A DNA stretch of 64,000 nt. It comes from Lysobacter defluvii IMMIB APB-9 = DSM 18482. Its GTDB lineage: Bacteria > Pseudomonadota > Gammaproteobacteria > Xanthomonadales > Xanthomonadaceae. The notes beneath the pieces are model-generated. The model saw nothing but the letters and a program-made list of their open reading frames with translations. It was not told the origin of the DNA and ran no database searches. Both the position numbers and the translations under genes were made by a program. The number at the start of each line of letters is the position of its first letter. Within the stretch, counting starts at the first letter, position 1. Where the stretch lies: NCBI RefSeq assembly GCF_000423325.1, contig NZ_AUHT01000004.1, positions 124,001-188,000 on the forward strand. Direction: 5' to 3'. Positions 24,294 through 31,349 of this stretch are shown one piece after another.

Positions 24294-24815
24294 TCAGAGC
24301 ATCCGCCGCAGGACCCCGTCCTTGCGCACCAGGTGGTGGTACAGGGCGATCAGGACGTGCACCACCACGGCGACCAGCAGCAGCCAGGCCAGCGGGGAGT
24401 GCAGGCTGCCCCAGACCTGCGCCCAGCGGACCTCCTCGCCCGGCGGGAACAGGCCGATCCCGAACGCCTCGTGCCCGTAGCCGCCCCCGAACATGATCAG
24501 CAGGCCCAGGATGGGGAGCGCCAGCAGCGCCACGTACAGCGCCACGTGCCCGGCCGCGACGAAGATCGCCAGCTCCGGCACGTTCACCGGACGCCGGCGG
24601 CGCTGCATGAACGCCCACGCGATCCGCACAACCACCAGCACCAGCAACAGGGTCCCGATGCTGGTGTGCCAGCCGGCAATCGCGGCGACCACCGGGCCGC
24701 CTTCGCCCTCCAGGCGCTCCAGGAACTTGGCGAACTGCAGCAGGACCAGCACCGCCATCGACCAGTGCAGCAGCCGGGTGACCACGCCATAGCGTTCGGG
24801 GGAGTCGTGCACCAT
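24294..24815 (-). CDS. Cytochrome b561 family protein
   Basis: The 173-residue protein has four membrane helices and conserved heme-ligand histidines in the expected places: VTRLLHWSMAVLV, AGWHTSIGTLLL, AAGHVALYVALLALP, WGSLHSPLAWLLLVAVVVHVLIALYHHLV. This is the CybB type, a di-heme quinol:superoxide or quinone-linked oxidoreductase of the inner membrane. The ATG at 24815 (MVHDSPERYG) is chosen because the family starts just before RYxxxxRxLHW; the longer open frame upstream is Gly/Ser-rich and lacks family match. Confidence 0.87.
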   Translation of the reverse strand: MVHDSPERYGVVTRLLHWSMAVLVLLQFAKFLERLEGEGGPVVAAIAGWHTSIGTLLLVLVVVRIAWAFMQRRRRPVNVPELAIFVAAGHVALYVALLALPILGLLIMFGGGYGHEAFGIGLFPPGEEVRWAQVWGSLHSPLAWLLLVAVVVHVLIALYHHLVRKDGVLRRML

Positions 24816-24891
24816 CTCGCGTCCGTCCTTCGGGGATTCGCCCGATGATACCCGGGCCGCGGGCGGCCCTGTGGCGGTATGCTTGCGGGCG

Positions 24892-25107
24892 ATGCAGGAC
24901 GATCGAATCCAGCCGCCACCGGTGGTCGAAGACCCGCCACCGCGGAAGCCCGAAGCGCCGTTGCCCTCCGAGTGCTGCGAGAGCGGCTGCGATCCCTGCG
25001 TGTACGACACCTATGCCGAGGAGCTGGACTGGTACCGCAAGGCCCTGCAGGCCTGGCGGGAGCGCAATCCAGGCCGCGGCGAAACCGAGACCGGGGTGGA
25101 ATCGTGA
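24892..25107 (+). CDS. Oxidoreductase-like domain small protein (Cys motif CCESGCDPCVYDTY)
   Basis: The 71-residue protein has a Pro-rich N-terminus and the motif ECCESGCDPCVYDTYAEEL, the signature of the Oxidored-like family (PF09791), small proteins often fused to or beside redox enzymes. The four cysteines may bind metal or a cofactor; function is unknown. A TATGCT element ends 8 bases before the ATG at 24892 and there is no Shine-Dalgarno, so a leaderless mRNA is possible. Its TGA overlaps the GTG of the next gene by 4 bases. Confidence 0.75.
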   Translation: MQDDRIQPPPVVEDPPPRKPEAPLPSECCESGCDPCVYDTYAEELDWYRKALQAWRERNPGRGETETGVES

Positions 25108-25700
25108 TCAAGGCACGGGCGATACGCTGGATTCTGGCAGCCGGGATGGGGACGGCCGTGGCCGGGTGCGCCACGATCGGAGCGCCCGATCCCGCGCAGT
25201 ACGGCGACCACATGGCAACCGCACGGGCGTCGGAGGCGGAAGGCTCGCCACGCCGCGCGGTGGAGGCCTACCGGGCGGCGGTCGAGGCCGACCCGGCGCG
25301 AAAGGAACCGTGGCGGGAGATCGCCCGGATCGAGCTGGAGCAGCGTAGGCCGGTCGAGGCGCTCGCGGCGGCCCAGGAGGTGCTGCGCAGGGACCCCGCC
25401 GATGCCGATGCGAGCATGCTGTACCTGGACGTCGTCCTGCAGCTGACCGCCGATGCGGTTGCCCGCATGCGGGCGCTGGCGCCGGAGCAGCGCGAGGGTT
25501 ACCTCGCCCGCGCACAGGGGCTGGTCGCCGAGGCGATTTCGCTGTTCGGCGACACGGTGGTCCCGGCAACGGACCGTGCGCGCTACGGCAGCGAGGCCGT
25601 CGAGCGCTACCGCCGCAACCTGCCGACCGCGCCGCCGGACATCCGCCGCGACCAGCAGGAGAAGGCGCCCGATCCCCTGGACGTGCTGGGCGGCGGCTGA
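25104..25700 (+). CDS. TPR-type lipoprotein
   Basis: The 198-residue product starts at GTG, has a short signal with lipobox AVAGC, and then helical repeats typical of tetratricopeptide units: ATARASEAEGSPRRAVEAYRAAVEADPARKEPWREIARIELEQRRPVEALAAAQEVLRRDPADADA. The second half is Ala/Arg-rich helical and less regular. It is probably a periplasmic, membrane-anchored scaffold; partners are unknown. GGTGGA precedes the start, and the start codon overlaps the stop of the small Cys protein (GTGA). Confidence 0.75.
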   Translation: MIKARAIRWILAAGMGTAVAGCATIGAPDPAQYGDHMATARASEAEGSPRRAVEAYRAAVEADPARKEPWREIARIELEQRRPVEALAAAQEVLRRDPADADASMLYLDVVLQLTADAVARMRALAPEQREGYLARAQGLVAEAISLFGDTVVPATDRARYGSEAVERYRRNLPTAPPDIRRDQQEKAPDPLDVLGGG

Positions 25701-25730
25701 GCGCGAAGCCGGGCGCGCGACTGCCGGGCT

Positions 25731-27020
25731 TCAGCCCGCTTGCCGGCGTCCCGCGCTGGCAGCGAGCCAGCGGACCCCGCCCAGGCCGGCACGGGCCCCG
25801 CTGGCGAACGCGGCGGTCAGCAGGTAGCCCCCCGTCGGCGCGTCCCAGTCGAGCATCTCGCCGGCGGCGAATACCCCGGGGCGTGAACGCAACATCAGGG
25901 TGTCGGCGTGCAGCGCCTCCAGCCGCACTCCGCCCGCGCTGCTGATCACCTCCTGGAGCGGACGGGGCCGCAGCAGGTCGAGCGGGTAGCGCTTGAGCAG
26001 CCGGGCGACCGCCCGCGGGTCGTCGAGCCGCAGCGGACCGGGAAGCTCGTGCAGCAGTCCGACCCGGACCGCGTCCAAGCCGGCGTGACGGCGCAGGTGC
26101 TCGCCGATGCTGCGCTTCCCGCGGGGGCGGGCGAGGTCGCGCGCGAGGCGCTCCAGGCTCCGCCCCGGGACCAGGTCGAGCTCCAGTCGGACGCCACCCT
26201 CCCGGTCGATCGCGTCGCGCAGGGATGCGGAAAGCGCATAGACCAGGCTGCCCTCGATCCCGTAGTCGCTCACGACGCACTCGCCCTGGAGTCCTTCCGC
26301 ACCGGTATGCGGCGGGAGGTGCGCCACGACCGGCTTCAGGGGTGCGCCGGCATGGCGTTCCCGGAAGTGCGGACTCCATTCGACATCGAACCCGCAGTTG
26401 GATGGACGCAGCCCCGCGACGTCGACTCCCGTGTCGCGGAGGACCGGCACCCACGCACCATCCGATCCAAGTTGCGGCCAGCTTCCGCCCCCCAGGGCCA
26501 GCACCACGGCGCTGGCGCGCACGTCCACCGTGCCGGCTGGCGTGTCGAAGCGCAGGCTCCCGTCCGCGCTCCACCCGGTCCAGCGGTGCTGGACGTGGAA
26601 CCGGACCCCCTGGTCGCGCAGGCGACGCACCCAGCCGCGCAGCAGCGGCGCCGCCTTGCGGTCGAGCGGGAACACCCGCCCGGAGCTCCCCACGTAGGTG
26701 TCCACCCCCAGTCCCGCCGCCCACTCGCGGAGCGCGTCGGGACCGAAGTCGTCGAGCCAGGCGGCGACCTCCGCCTGGCGCTCCCGGTAACGGGCGTCGA
26801 AGGCCGGGCGAGGCTCCGAGTGGGTGAGGTTGAGGCCGCCCTTCCCGGCGATCAGGAACTTGCGGCCAACCGATCCCTTCGCTTCGAAGAGGTCGACCTC
26901 CACCCCGGCCTGGCGCGCACGCTCGGCGGCCATCAGGCCGGCCGGCCCGCCGCCGACGACCACCAGGCCGGGCAGGCCCGATCCCGGCGGGGGAGGGGAG
27001 GACGCGGAGGTCCCGGTCAC
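25731..27020 (-). CDS. BaiN/YhiN-type NAD(P)/FAD-dependent flavoprotein (TIGR03862-like)
   Basis: The 429-residue protein has the FAD-binding VVVGGGPAGLMAAERARQAG followed by the family-specific GRKFLIAGKGGLNLTHSE, the middle FPLDRKAAPLLRGWVRRL and GGGSWPQLGSDG, and the C-terminal GVFAAGEMLDWDAPTGGYLLTAAFASG. The group resembles YhiN/BaiN; the reaction is not known. The start is a GTG whose TGA overlaps the dinB stop (GTGA), so it is coupled to dinB. The reading frame stays open far upstream but that part is an antiparallel shadow of dinB. Confidence 0.83.
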   Translation of the reverse strand: MTGTSASSPPPPGSGLPGLVVVGGGPAGLMAAERARQAGVEVDLFEAKGSVGRKFLIAGKGGLNLTHSEPRPAFDARYRERQAEVAAWLDDFGPDALREWAAGLGVDTYVGSSGRVFPLDRKAAPLLRGWVRRLRDQGVRFHVQHRWTGWSADGSLRFDTPAGTVDVRASAVVLALGGGSWPQLGSDGAWVPVLRDTGVDVAGLRPSNCGFDVEWSPHFRERHAGAPLKPVVAHLPPHTGAEGLQGECVVSDYGIEGSLVYALSASLRDAIDREGGVRLELDLVPGRSLERLARDLARPRGKRSIGEHLRRHAGLDAVRVGLLHELPGPLRLDDPRAVARLLKRYPLDLLRPRPLQEVISSAGGVRLEALHADTLMLRSRPGVFAAGEMLDWDAPTGGYLLTAAFASGARAGLGGVRWLAASAGRRQAG

Positions 27021-28114
27021 GGAGCCGCATCCGCGGTGGCGGCGTCGAACAGGCCCCGCTGTGCCATGGCCAGCTCGCGCTCGACGAACCCCGACAGTCC
27101 CACTCCGACCAGCCGGTAGCGGGTGTCGTCCGGCAGCCCCACGCGCGCGCGCAGCCCCCAGGCGATGGAGGCCAGCTCGTCCGCGCTGGCCGGCGGCAGC
27201 GCCTGCGTCAGGCTGCGGGTCAGGATCCGGAACTCGCGCGTCTTGAGCTTGAGCACGACCGTCCTGGCGACCCGGCGCTCTTCCCGCTGGTAGCCCTTCC
27301 AGGTGCTCTCCGCCATGCGCCGGACGTGCGGCTCCAGGTCGTCGAGCAGCAGGTCCTCCTCGAAGGTGTCCTCGGAGGAAATCTGCAGCGCCGGCCGCGA
27401 GGGGCAGACCGGGCGCTCGTCCACGCCCATCGAGAGCTCGTGCAGCCGGCGCCCCCAGCGCCCGAAGCGCTGCTCCAGCCCGGCAACGGGGAGCGCGCGC
27501 AGGTCCGCGACGGTCCGGACGCCGAGCGCCTCCAGCCTGGCCTGCATGACCTTGCCCACTCCCGGCAGGCGGCCCACCGGCAGGGGCGCCAGGAACGCCA
27601 CGACCTTCCGCGGCGGGACCACGCACAGGCCGTCGGGCTTGTTCTGGTCGGACGCGATCTTGGCCACGAATTTGTTGGGCGCAACGCCCGCCGAGGCGGT
27701 CAGCCCGGTCTCGGCACGGATGTCGGCGCGGATCGATTCGGCGATTCCGGTGGCGGAGCCCAGCCCGCTCAGCGGCTCGCTCACGTCCAGGTAGGCCTCG
27801 TCCAGCGACAGCGGCTCCACCAGGCGGGTGTGGCGGTGGAAGATGGCGCGCACCTGCCTGGAGACGGCCTTGTAGCGGGGAAAGTCCGGCGGCACGAATA
27901 CCGCCTGCGGGCACAGCCGCTCGGCCCGCGCCGCCGGCATCGCCGAGCGCACGCCGAACGGCCGCGCCTCGTAGCTGGCCGCGACCACCACCGAGCGCGC
28001 CCCGCGCCAGGCGACCACCACCGGGCGCCCCCGCAGGGCGGGGTCGTCGCGCTGCTCGACGGAGGCGTAGAACGCGTCCATGTCGACGTGGATGATCTTG
28101 CGCGGCGTGGCCAT
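27017..28114 (-). CDS. dinB: DNA polymerase IV (Y family)
   Basis: The 365-residue error-prone polymerase has the catalytic acids D11 (HVDMDAFYASVE) and D105-E106 (SLDEAYLDV), a steric-gate Tyr16, the HhH region LPVGRLPGVGKVMQARL, and a little-finger domain. It ends with QRGLFD near the C-terminus, a plausible beta-clamp-binding peptide. It bypasses replication-blocking lesions and is commonly under LexA control; I see no obvious LexA box before the ATG at 28114. It is followed by and overlaps the flavoprotein gene, and is divergent from pssA. Confidence 0.95.
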   Translation of the reverse strand: MATPRKIIHVDMDAFYASVEQRDDPALRGRPVVVAWRGARSVVVAASYEARPFGVRSAMPAARAERLCPQAVFVPPDFPRYKAVSRQVRAIFHRHTRLVEPLSLDEAYLDVSEPLSGLGSATGIAESIRADIRAETGLTASAGVAPNKFVAKIASDQNKPDGLCVVPPRKVVAFLAPLPVGRLPGVGKVMQARLEALGVRTVADLRALPVAGLEQRFGRWGRRLHELSMGVDERPVCPSRPALQISSEDTFEEDLLLDDLEPHVRRMAESTWKGYQREERRVARTVVLKLKTREFRILTRSLTQALPPASADELASIAWGLRARVGLPDDTRYRLVGVGLSGFVERELAMAQRGLFDAATADAAP

Positions 28115-28196
28115 GCCGCCATTTTCGCCCGGGCGCGGCGCTTTTGCTTCCCCGCGTGCTCTGGCAGTCTGGCGGTCCGGACCCAGGGGCCATGCG

Positions 28197-28814
28197 ATGC
28201 CGCGCCGCCACTTTTCGATGTTCCGCGAGTTCCATCTCGCCGACTGGTTCACGCTCGCCAACGCGTTCTGCGGCACCGGCGCGATCTTCGCCGCGATGCG
28301 CTTCCTGCAGGAGGGCGGGGTGGCCGACCTGATGGTGGGGATGGCGCTGATCCCGCTGGCCTTCATATTCGATGCCGTGGACGGGCGGGTGGCGCGCTGG
28401 CGCAAGTCCGCCTCCACGCTCGGGCGCGAGTTGGATTCACTGGCGGACGTGATCTCCTTCGGGGTCGCTCCGGCCGCGCTCGGCTACGCCTGCGGGCTGC
28501 AGGGCGGCTGGGACTGGGTGGTGCTGAGCTACTTCGTCGGTTGCGGCGTGAGCAGGCTGGCGCGTTACAACGTCACCGCTGAACAGCTTTCCGGCGACGG
28601 GGACAAGGTGAAGTACTTCGAGGGCACCCCGATTCCCACCAGCCTGGTGCTGGTGGTGGTGCTGTGGATCGCCGCGGCGCAGGGCGCGATCGGCCAGGAC
28701 CTGTGGCTGGGCATGTGGAAGCTCGGCCCCTGGCAGTTCCACCCGCTGGTGCTGATGTACGCGCTGTCGGGGACCCTGATGATCAGCAAGACCCTGCGCA
28801 TCCCCAAGCCCTGA
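28197..28814 (+). CDS. pssA: CDP-diacylglycerol-serine O-phosphatidyltransferase (membrane type)
   Basis: The 205-residue integral membrane protein has the CDP-alcohol phosphotransferase motif DGRVAR followed by eight residues then GRELDSLAD, which gives the D-G-x2-A-R-x8-G-x3-D-x3-D pattern. About six membrane helices. It is the short type II PssA, making phosphatidylserine for phosphatidylethanolamine synthesis, unlike the phospholipase-D-like E. coli enzyme. The start is ATG 28197, or possibly ATG 28218; no strong ribosome-binding site helps decide. Confidence 0.92.
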   Translation: MPRRHFSMFREFHLADWFTLANAFCGTGAIFAAMRFLQEGGVADLMVGMALIPLAFIFDAVDGRVARWRKSASTLGRELDSLADVISFGVAPAALGYACGLQGGWDWVVLSYFVGCGVSRLARYNVTAEQLSGDGDKVKYFEGTPIPTSLVLVVVLWIAAAQGAIGQDLWLGMWKLGPWQFHPLVLMYALSGTLMISKTLRIPKP

Positions 28815-28881
28815 ACGGGCCACGCGGCCGTCACGGCGCGGCGGCGAGACTGGCGGCGGTCCACGTCCCGGAAGCCGTTGA

Positions 28882-29085
28882 ATGAGCAGTGCACGACCCT
28901 TCTCCCGATCCCGCAGCGACCGGATGATCGCCGGCGTCATGGGCGGCATCGCGCGCCGCTTCGGCTGGAGCTCGAACGTGCTGCGGGTGGTGTTCGTCCT
29001 GGTGTCGATCCTGTCCGCTGCGTTCCCGGGGATCATCGTCTACCTGATCCTGTGGCTGCTGATGCCGGACGAGGGCCGCGCCTGA
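28882..29085 (+). CDS. PspC-domain small membrane protein
   Basis: The 67-residue protein carries the phage-shock PspC domain: SRSRSDRMIAGVMGGIARRFGWSSNVLRVVFVLVSIL, then a second hydrophobic stretch IIVYLILWLLMPDEG. PspC-like proteins sit in the inner membrane and respond to envelope stress; here no pspA or pspB is present. The following reading frame starts at or just behind its stop codon, so a two-gene unit is likely. Confidence 0.88.
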   Translation: MSSARPFSRSRSDRMIAGVMGGIARRFGWSSNVLRVVFVLVSILSAAFPGIIVYLILWLLMPDEGRA

Positions 29086-29126
29086 GCCGCGGCAGGGGCG
29101 GGCGCGCCGCGCTGCTCCTGCTGGGC

Positions 29127-29543
29127 ATGGCCTGGACGCTCCCCAATACCCTGCTGGGCCTGCTGCTGGGAGTGGCGGGGCTGGCCCGCGGCGCGCGGAC
29201 ACGCTGGCAGCCGGGGGAACTGGCGCTGGTGTTCCACCGCTATCCATGGGGACCCGGTGGTGCCATGACGCTGGGAAACGTGATCCTCAACACCGGCGCT
29301 TCGCTCGAGGTGCCCTGCCGCACCTACGCCTGCCGGGCGGGCCTCGGCACGGAGCCGCCGGTGCTGCTGGCCGACCACGAGTACGCGCACGTGTTGCAGT
29401 ACCTGGTGCTCGGCCCGCTGTTCCTGCCGCTCTACCTGCTGTGCGGGGGGATCGGGGTACGCAATCGCTTCGAGCGTGCCGCCGACCGCTACGCGGCGAC
29501 CGGGCGCGGGTGGTGGCCATGGCCGGCACCGCGGTTGCCGTAG
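29127..29543 (+). CDS. Small membrane protein with DHEYAHVLQY motif, start uncertain
   Basis: The product (138 residues from ATG 29127) has an N-terminal membrane helix (WTLPNTLLGLLLGVAGL), then RTRWQPGELALVFHRYPWGPGGAMTLGNVIL and DHEYAHVLQYLVLGPLFLPLYLLCGG with a second helix, ending in Arg/Trp-rich sequence. H-E-x-x-H-like DHEYAH hints at a metal site but is not the standard HExxH. The hydrophobic run begins before this ATG; a CTG at 29082 would overlap the PspC stop as CTGA and give 153 residues. Function unknown. Confidence 0.65.
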   Translation: MAWTLPNTLLGLLLGVAGLARGARTRWQPGELALVFHRYPWGPGGAMTLGNVILNTGASLEVPCRTYACRAGLGTEPPVLLADHEYAHVLQYLVLGPLFLPLYLLCGGIGVRNRFERAADRYAATGRGWWPWPAPRLP

Positions 29544-29555
29544 GAAATTTCCTAC
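29540..29555. promoter_or_regulatory. 16-base perfect palindrome GTAGGAAATTTCCTAC
   Basis: The A+T-rich centre stands out in this GC-rich region. The palindrome overlaps the TAG stop of the preceding gene (29541-29543). Size and symmetry suggest a site for a dimeric regulator. Downstream, 123 to 148 bases away, lies a strong terminator with no convincing gene between. Confidence 0.5.
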
Positions 29556-29677
29556 CCGAAGCCGGGGCGGTGGCCGACTGTGCTGGCTGCACCCGCCCGA
29601 CGAGAATGCGGATGCCCCGGTTGCCCAGGCCGATTCGCGCCGCACTGGATTTGCGGCTGCCACGAACGCATGGAGCC

Positions 29678-29703
29678 AGGCGCCGGCACCGGGGCGCCTT
29701 TTT
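29678..29703 (+). terminator. Intrinsic terminator in the gap before the gene at 29745
   Basis: AGGCGCC (29678-29684) pairs with GGCGCCT (29693-29699), followed by a run of five T (29699-29703). This is the cleanest Rho-independent terminator in the window. It could end the PspC-membrane protein transcript, or an sRNA beginning after the palindrome at 29540. Confidence 0.75.
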
Positions 29704-29744
29704 CCGGCGCAGCTTCGCGCGCCCAACTTGCAGCGAGAGTCGAG

Positions 29745-30026
29745 ATGAAATACCGGATCGAGCTCCACGATGCGGCGTGCGTCGCCGGCCGCAACCTGGC
29801 GGACGCGGCCAGTGAACGGCGGTACCCGACCTTCATGCGGGCGTCCTCGGCGGCGCGCATCGCCGCGCTGCGGCTCGCGCGCATCCATCGCACAAGCGTC
29901 GGGATCCGCATCTACGACCGCTCCGACCGGCTCACCCTGCATGCCAGCGTGGCAGCGCCCGATGGGGCCGCGCAGCCGGCGCCCACGTCGATCTCGTACT
30001 CGCGCGCGTTCGATCCGGAGCTATAA
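29745..30026 (+). CDS. Hypothetical 93-residue protein upstream of tRNA-Leu
   Basis: The product is basic and Ala/Arg-rich: KYRIELHDAACVAGRNLADA, RRYPTFMRASSAARIAALRLARIHRTSVGIRIYDRSDRLTLHASV, then a loose C-terminus. I do not recognise a family. GAGAG precedes the ATG at 29745 at normal distance. Its TAA stop lies inside the perfect TATAAT that probably drives the tRNA gene, and a strong terminator stands 42 bases before its start, so it needs its own promoter. It could be a real small gene or a chance frame; the good ribosome-binding site favours the former. Confidence 0.5.
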   Translation: MKYRIELHDAACVAGRNLADAASERRYPTFMRASSAARIAALRLARIHRTSVGIRIYDRSDRLTLHASVAAPDGAAQPAPTSISYSRAFDPEL

Positions 30027-30027
30027 T
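30022..30027 (+). promoter_or_regulatory. -10 element TATAAT of tRNA-Leu
   Basis: A perfect TATAAT ends 10 bases before the tRNA 5' end, which fits a short precursor leader. No clear -35 is present. The element contains the stop codon of the small gene at 29745. Confidence 0.65.
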
Positions 30028-30037
30028 CCCGGCCCGC

Positions 30038-30124
30038 GCCGGAGTGGCGGAACTGGTAGACGCAGCGGACTCAAAATCCGCCGGTGGCAACACCTTAAGG
30101 GTTCGAGTCCCTTCTCCGGCACCA
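30038..30124 (+). tRNA. tRNA-Leu (anticodon CAA)
   Basis: The 87-base gene begins GCCGGAG and ends CTCCGGC-A-CCA, giving a full 7-base acceptor stem and an encoded CCA (30122-30124). The anticodon stem GCGGA (30065-30069) / TCCGC (30077-30081) holds the loop CTCAAAA with anticodon CAA at 30072-30074. The long variable arm (GGTGGCAACACC region) and T-arm GGGTTCGAGTCCC fit a class II tRNA. It reads UUG codons. Confidence 0.97.
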
Positions 30125-30132
30125 GCATCGAG

Positions 30133-30161
30133 AAGGCCCGCCCAGGTGGAGGGCCTTTTTC
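30133..30161 (+). terminator. Terminator after tRNA-Leu
   Basis: AAGGCCC (30133-30139) pairs with GGGCCTT (30151-30157), followed by T's to 30160. It starts 8 bases after the tRNA and is a standard intrinsic terminator. Confidence 0.85.
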
Positions 30162-30195
30162 GTTGGGCCCCCTGCCGGGGCCGCAACGGAGCGGC

Positions 30196-31332
30196 TCAGA
30201 TCCCGTCGAGGAACCCACGAACCGCCGGGCCGAACCGGTCGTAGTCGACCAGGAACGCGTCGTGCCCCTGCGGCGAGGGCATCGACACGAAGTCCGACTG
30301 CGCGCCTCCGGCCGCAAGGCCTTCGGCGATCGCCCGCTGCTGCTCGACCGGGAACAGGATGTCGGTCTCCGCGCCGATCGCCAGCGCCTTCTCCACCCGG
30401 ATCGATTCCAGCCCGGCGCGCGTGTGGGCGTCGCTGGCGGCACCGGGCCGTTCGGCGCAGTGGTCGCCCAGGTCGAACCAGTCCATGGCCCGGCTCAGGT
30501 ACAGGTAGCAGTTGGGATCGAAGCTGCGCACGAAGCGGCGGGCATGCGCCTCCAGGTAGCTCTCGACCTGGAACTCCAGCCCGAACGGCTCGCCTTCCAT
30601 GTGCTCCGCGTCCAGGCGCACGCGCCCGAAGCGCCCGTGCCACTCCAGCGCCGAGCGGTAGGTGATGACGCCCAGCTTGCGGGCCATGCGCATCCCGGAT
30701 TCCGGGTAGTCGGCGTCGTCGTAGTGGCCGTTGTTGAAGTGGGGGTCGAGCCGGATCGCCTCGCGCTGCAGCGAGCGGATCGCGATGGTCCACGACAGGG
30801 CACGCGCCGCGCCGGAGATGTTGAGGTGGGTGCGGGCGATGCCCGGGTGCCGCGCCAGCAGCGACAGGGCCACCATGCCGCCCATCGAGTTCCCGACCAC
30901 GCAGGCGAGCCGCTCGATGCCGAGCGCCCGGACCACGTGCGCGGCGGCGTCGGCGCAGTCCTCGATGGAGAGCTCGGGGAAGTCCAGCCGGTACGGTTCA
31001 CCCGTCACGGGGTGGGGCGAGGCGGGCCCGGTCGAGCCCTTGCAGCTGCCCAGGGTGTTGACCGACACGACGAACCAGCGGTCGGTGTCGATCGGCCCGC
31101 CCGGGCCCAGCATCGGTTCCCACCAGCCACGGTCCGGATTGCCCTCGTTCGCGGCCGCATGGGCGTTCGGCGACATGCCGGTGAGCACGAGCACCGCGTT
31201 GCTCCCGTCCGGTGCCAGCGTCCCCCAGGTCTCGTAGGCCATCCGGCCGTGCTCCAGCACGCCGCCCCGGTGCATGGGGAAGCGCTCCGGTAGGTCGATC
31301 CAGCGGGTCCCCGGCGGGATGAACTCTGCCAT
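30196..31332 (-). CDS. metX: Serine O-succinyltransferase (MetX family)
   Basis: The 378-residue alpha/beta-hydrolase-fold acyltransferase has the nucleophile S149 in VVGNSMGGM, D324 in AETDILFP and H357 in PQGHDAF. The family includes homoserine O-acetyl- and succinyltransferases. Sequence features such as EFIPPGTRWIDLPERFP, NTLGSCKGSTGPAS and FDPNCYLYLSRAMDWFDL closely match the Xanthomonadaceae group reported to succinylate L-serine for cysteine synthesis, so that is the likely reaction; homoserine is the alternative. AAGGAGG precedes the ATG. It lies 17 bases behind ccmI, so it may be read from the ccm operon. Confidence 0.85.
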   Translation of the reverse strand: MAEFIPPGTRWIDLPERFPMHRGGVLEHGRMAYETWGTLAPDGSNAVLVLTGMSPNAHAAANEGNPDRGWWEPMLGPGGPIDTDRWFVVSVNTLGSCKGSTGPASPHPVTGEPYRLDFPELSIEDCADAAAHVVRALGIERLACVVGNSMGGMVALSLLARHPGIARTHLNISGAARALSWTIAIRSLQREAIRLDPHFNNGHYDDADYPESGMRMARKLGVITYRSALEWHGRFGRVRLDAEHMEGEPFGLEFQVESYLEAHARRFVRSFDPNCYLYLSRAMDWFDLGDHCAERPGAASDAHTRAGLESIRVEKALAIGAETDILFPVEQQRAIAEGLAAGGAQSDFVSMPSPQGHDAFLVDYDRFGPAVRGFLDGI

Positions 31333-31349
31333 GCATGCCTCCTTGCGTA

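Noticed and set aside
27018-28235. The flavoprotein frame (from 25731) extending up to 28235 as an 834-residue fusion.
   Set aside because: The extra part is antiparallel-free but out of frame with dinB and is Gly/Arg/Ala shadow sequence. A GTG at 27020 overlapping the dinB stop gives a normal start.
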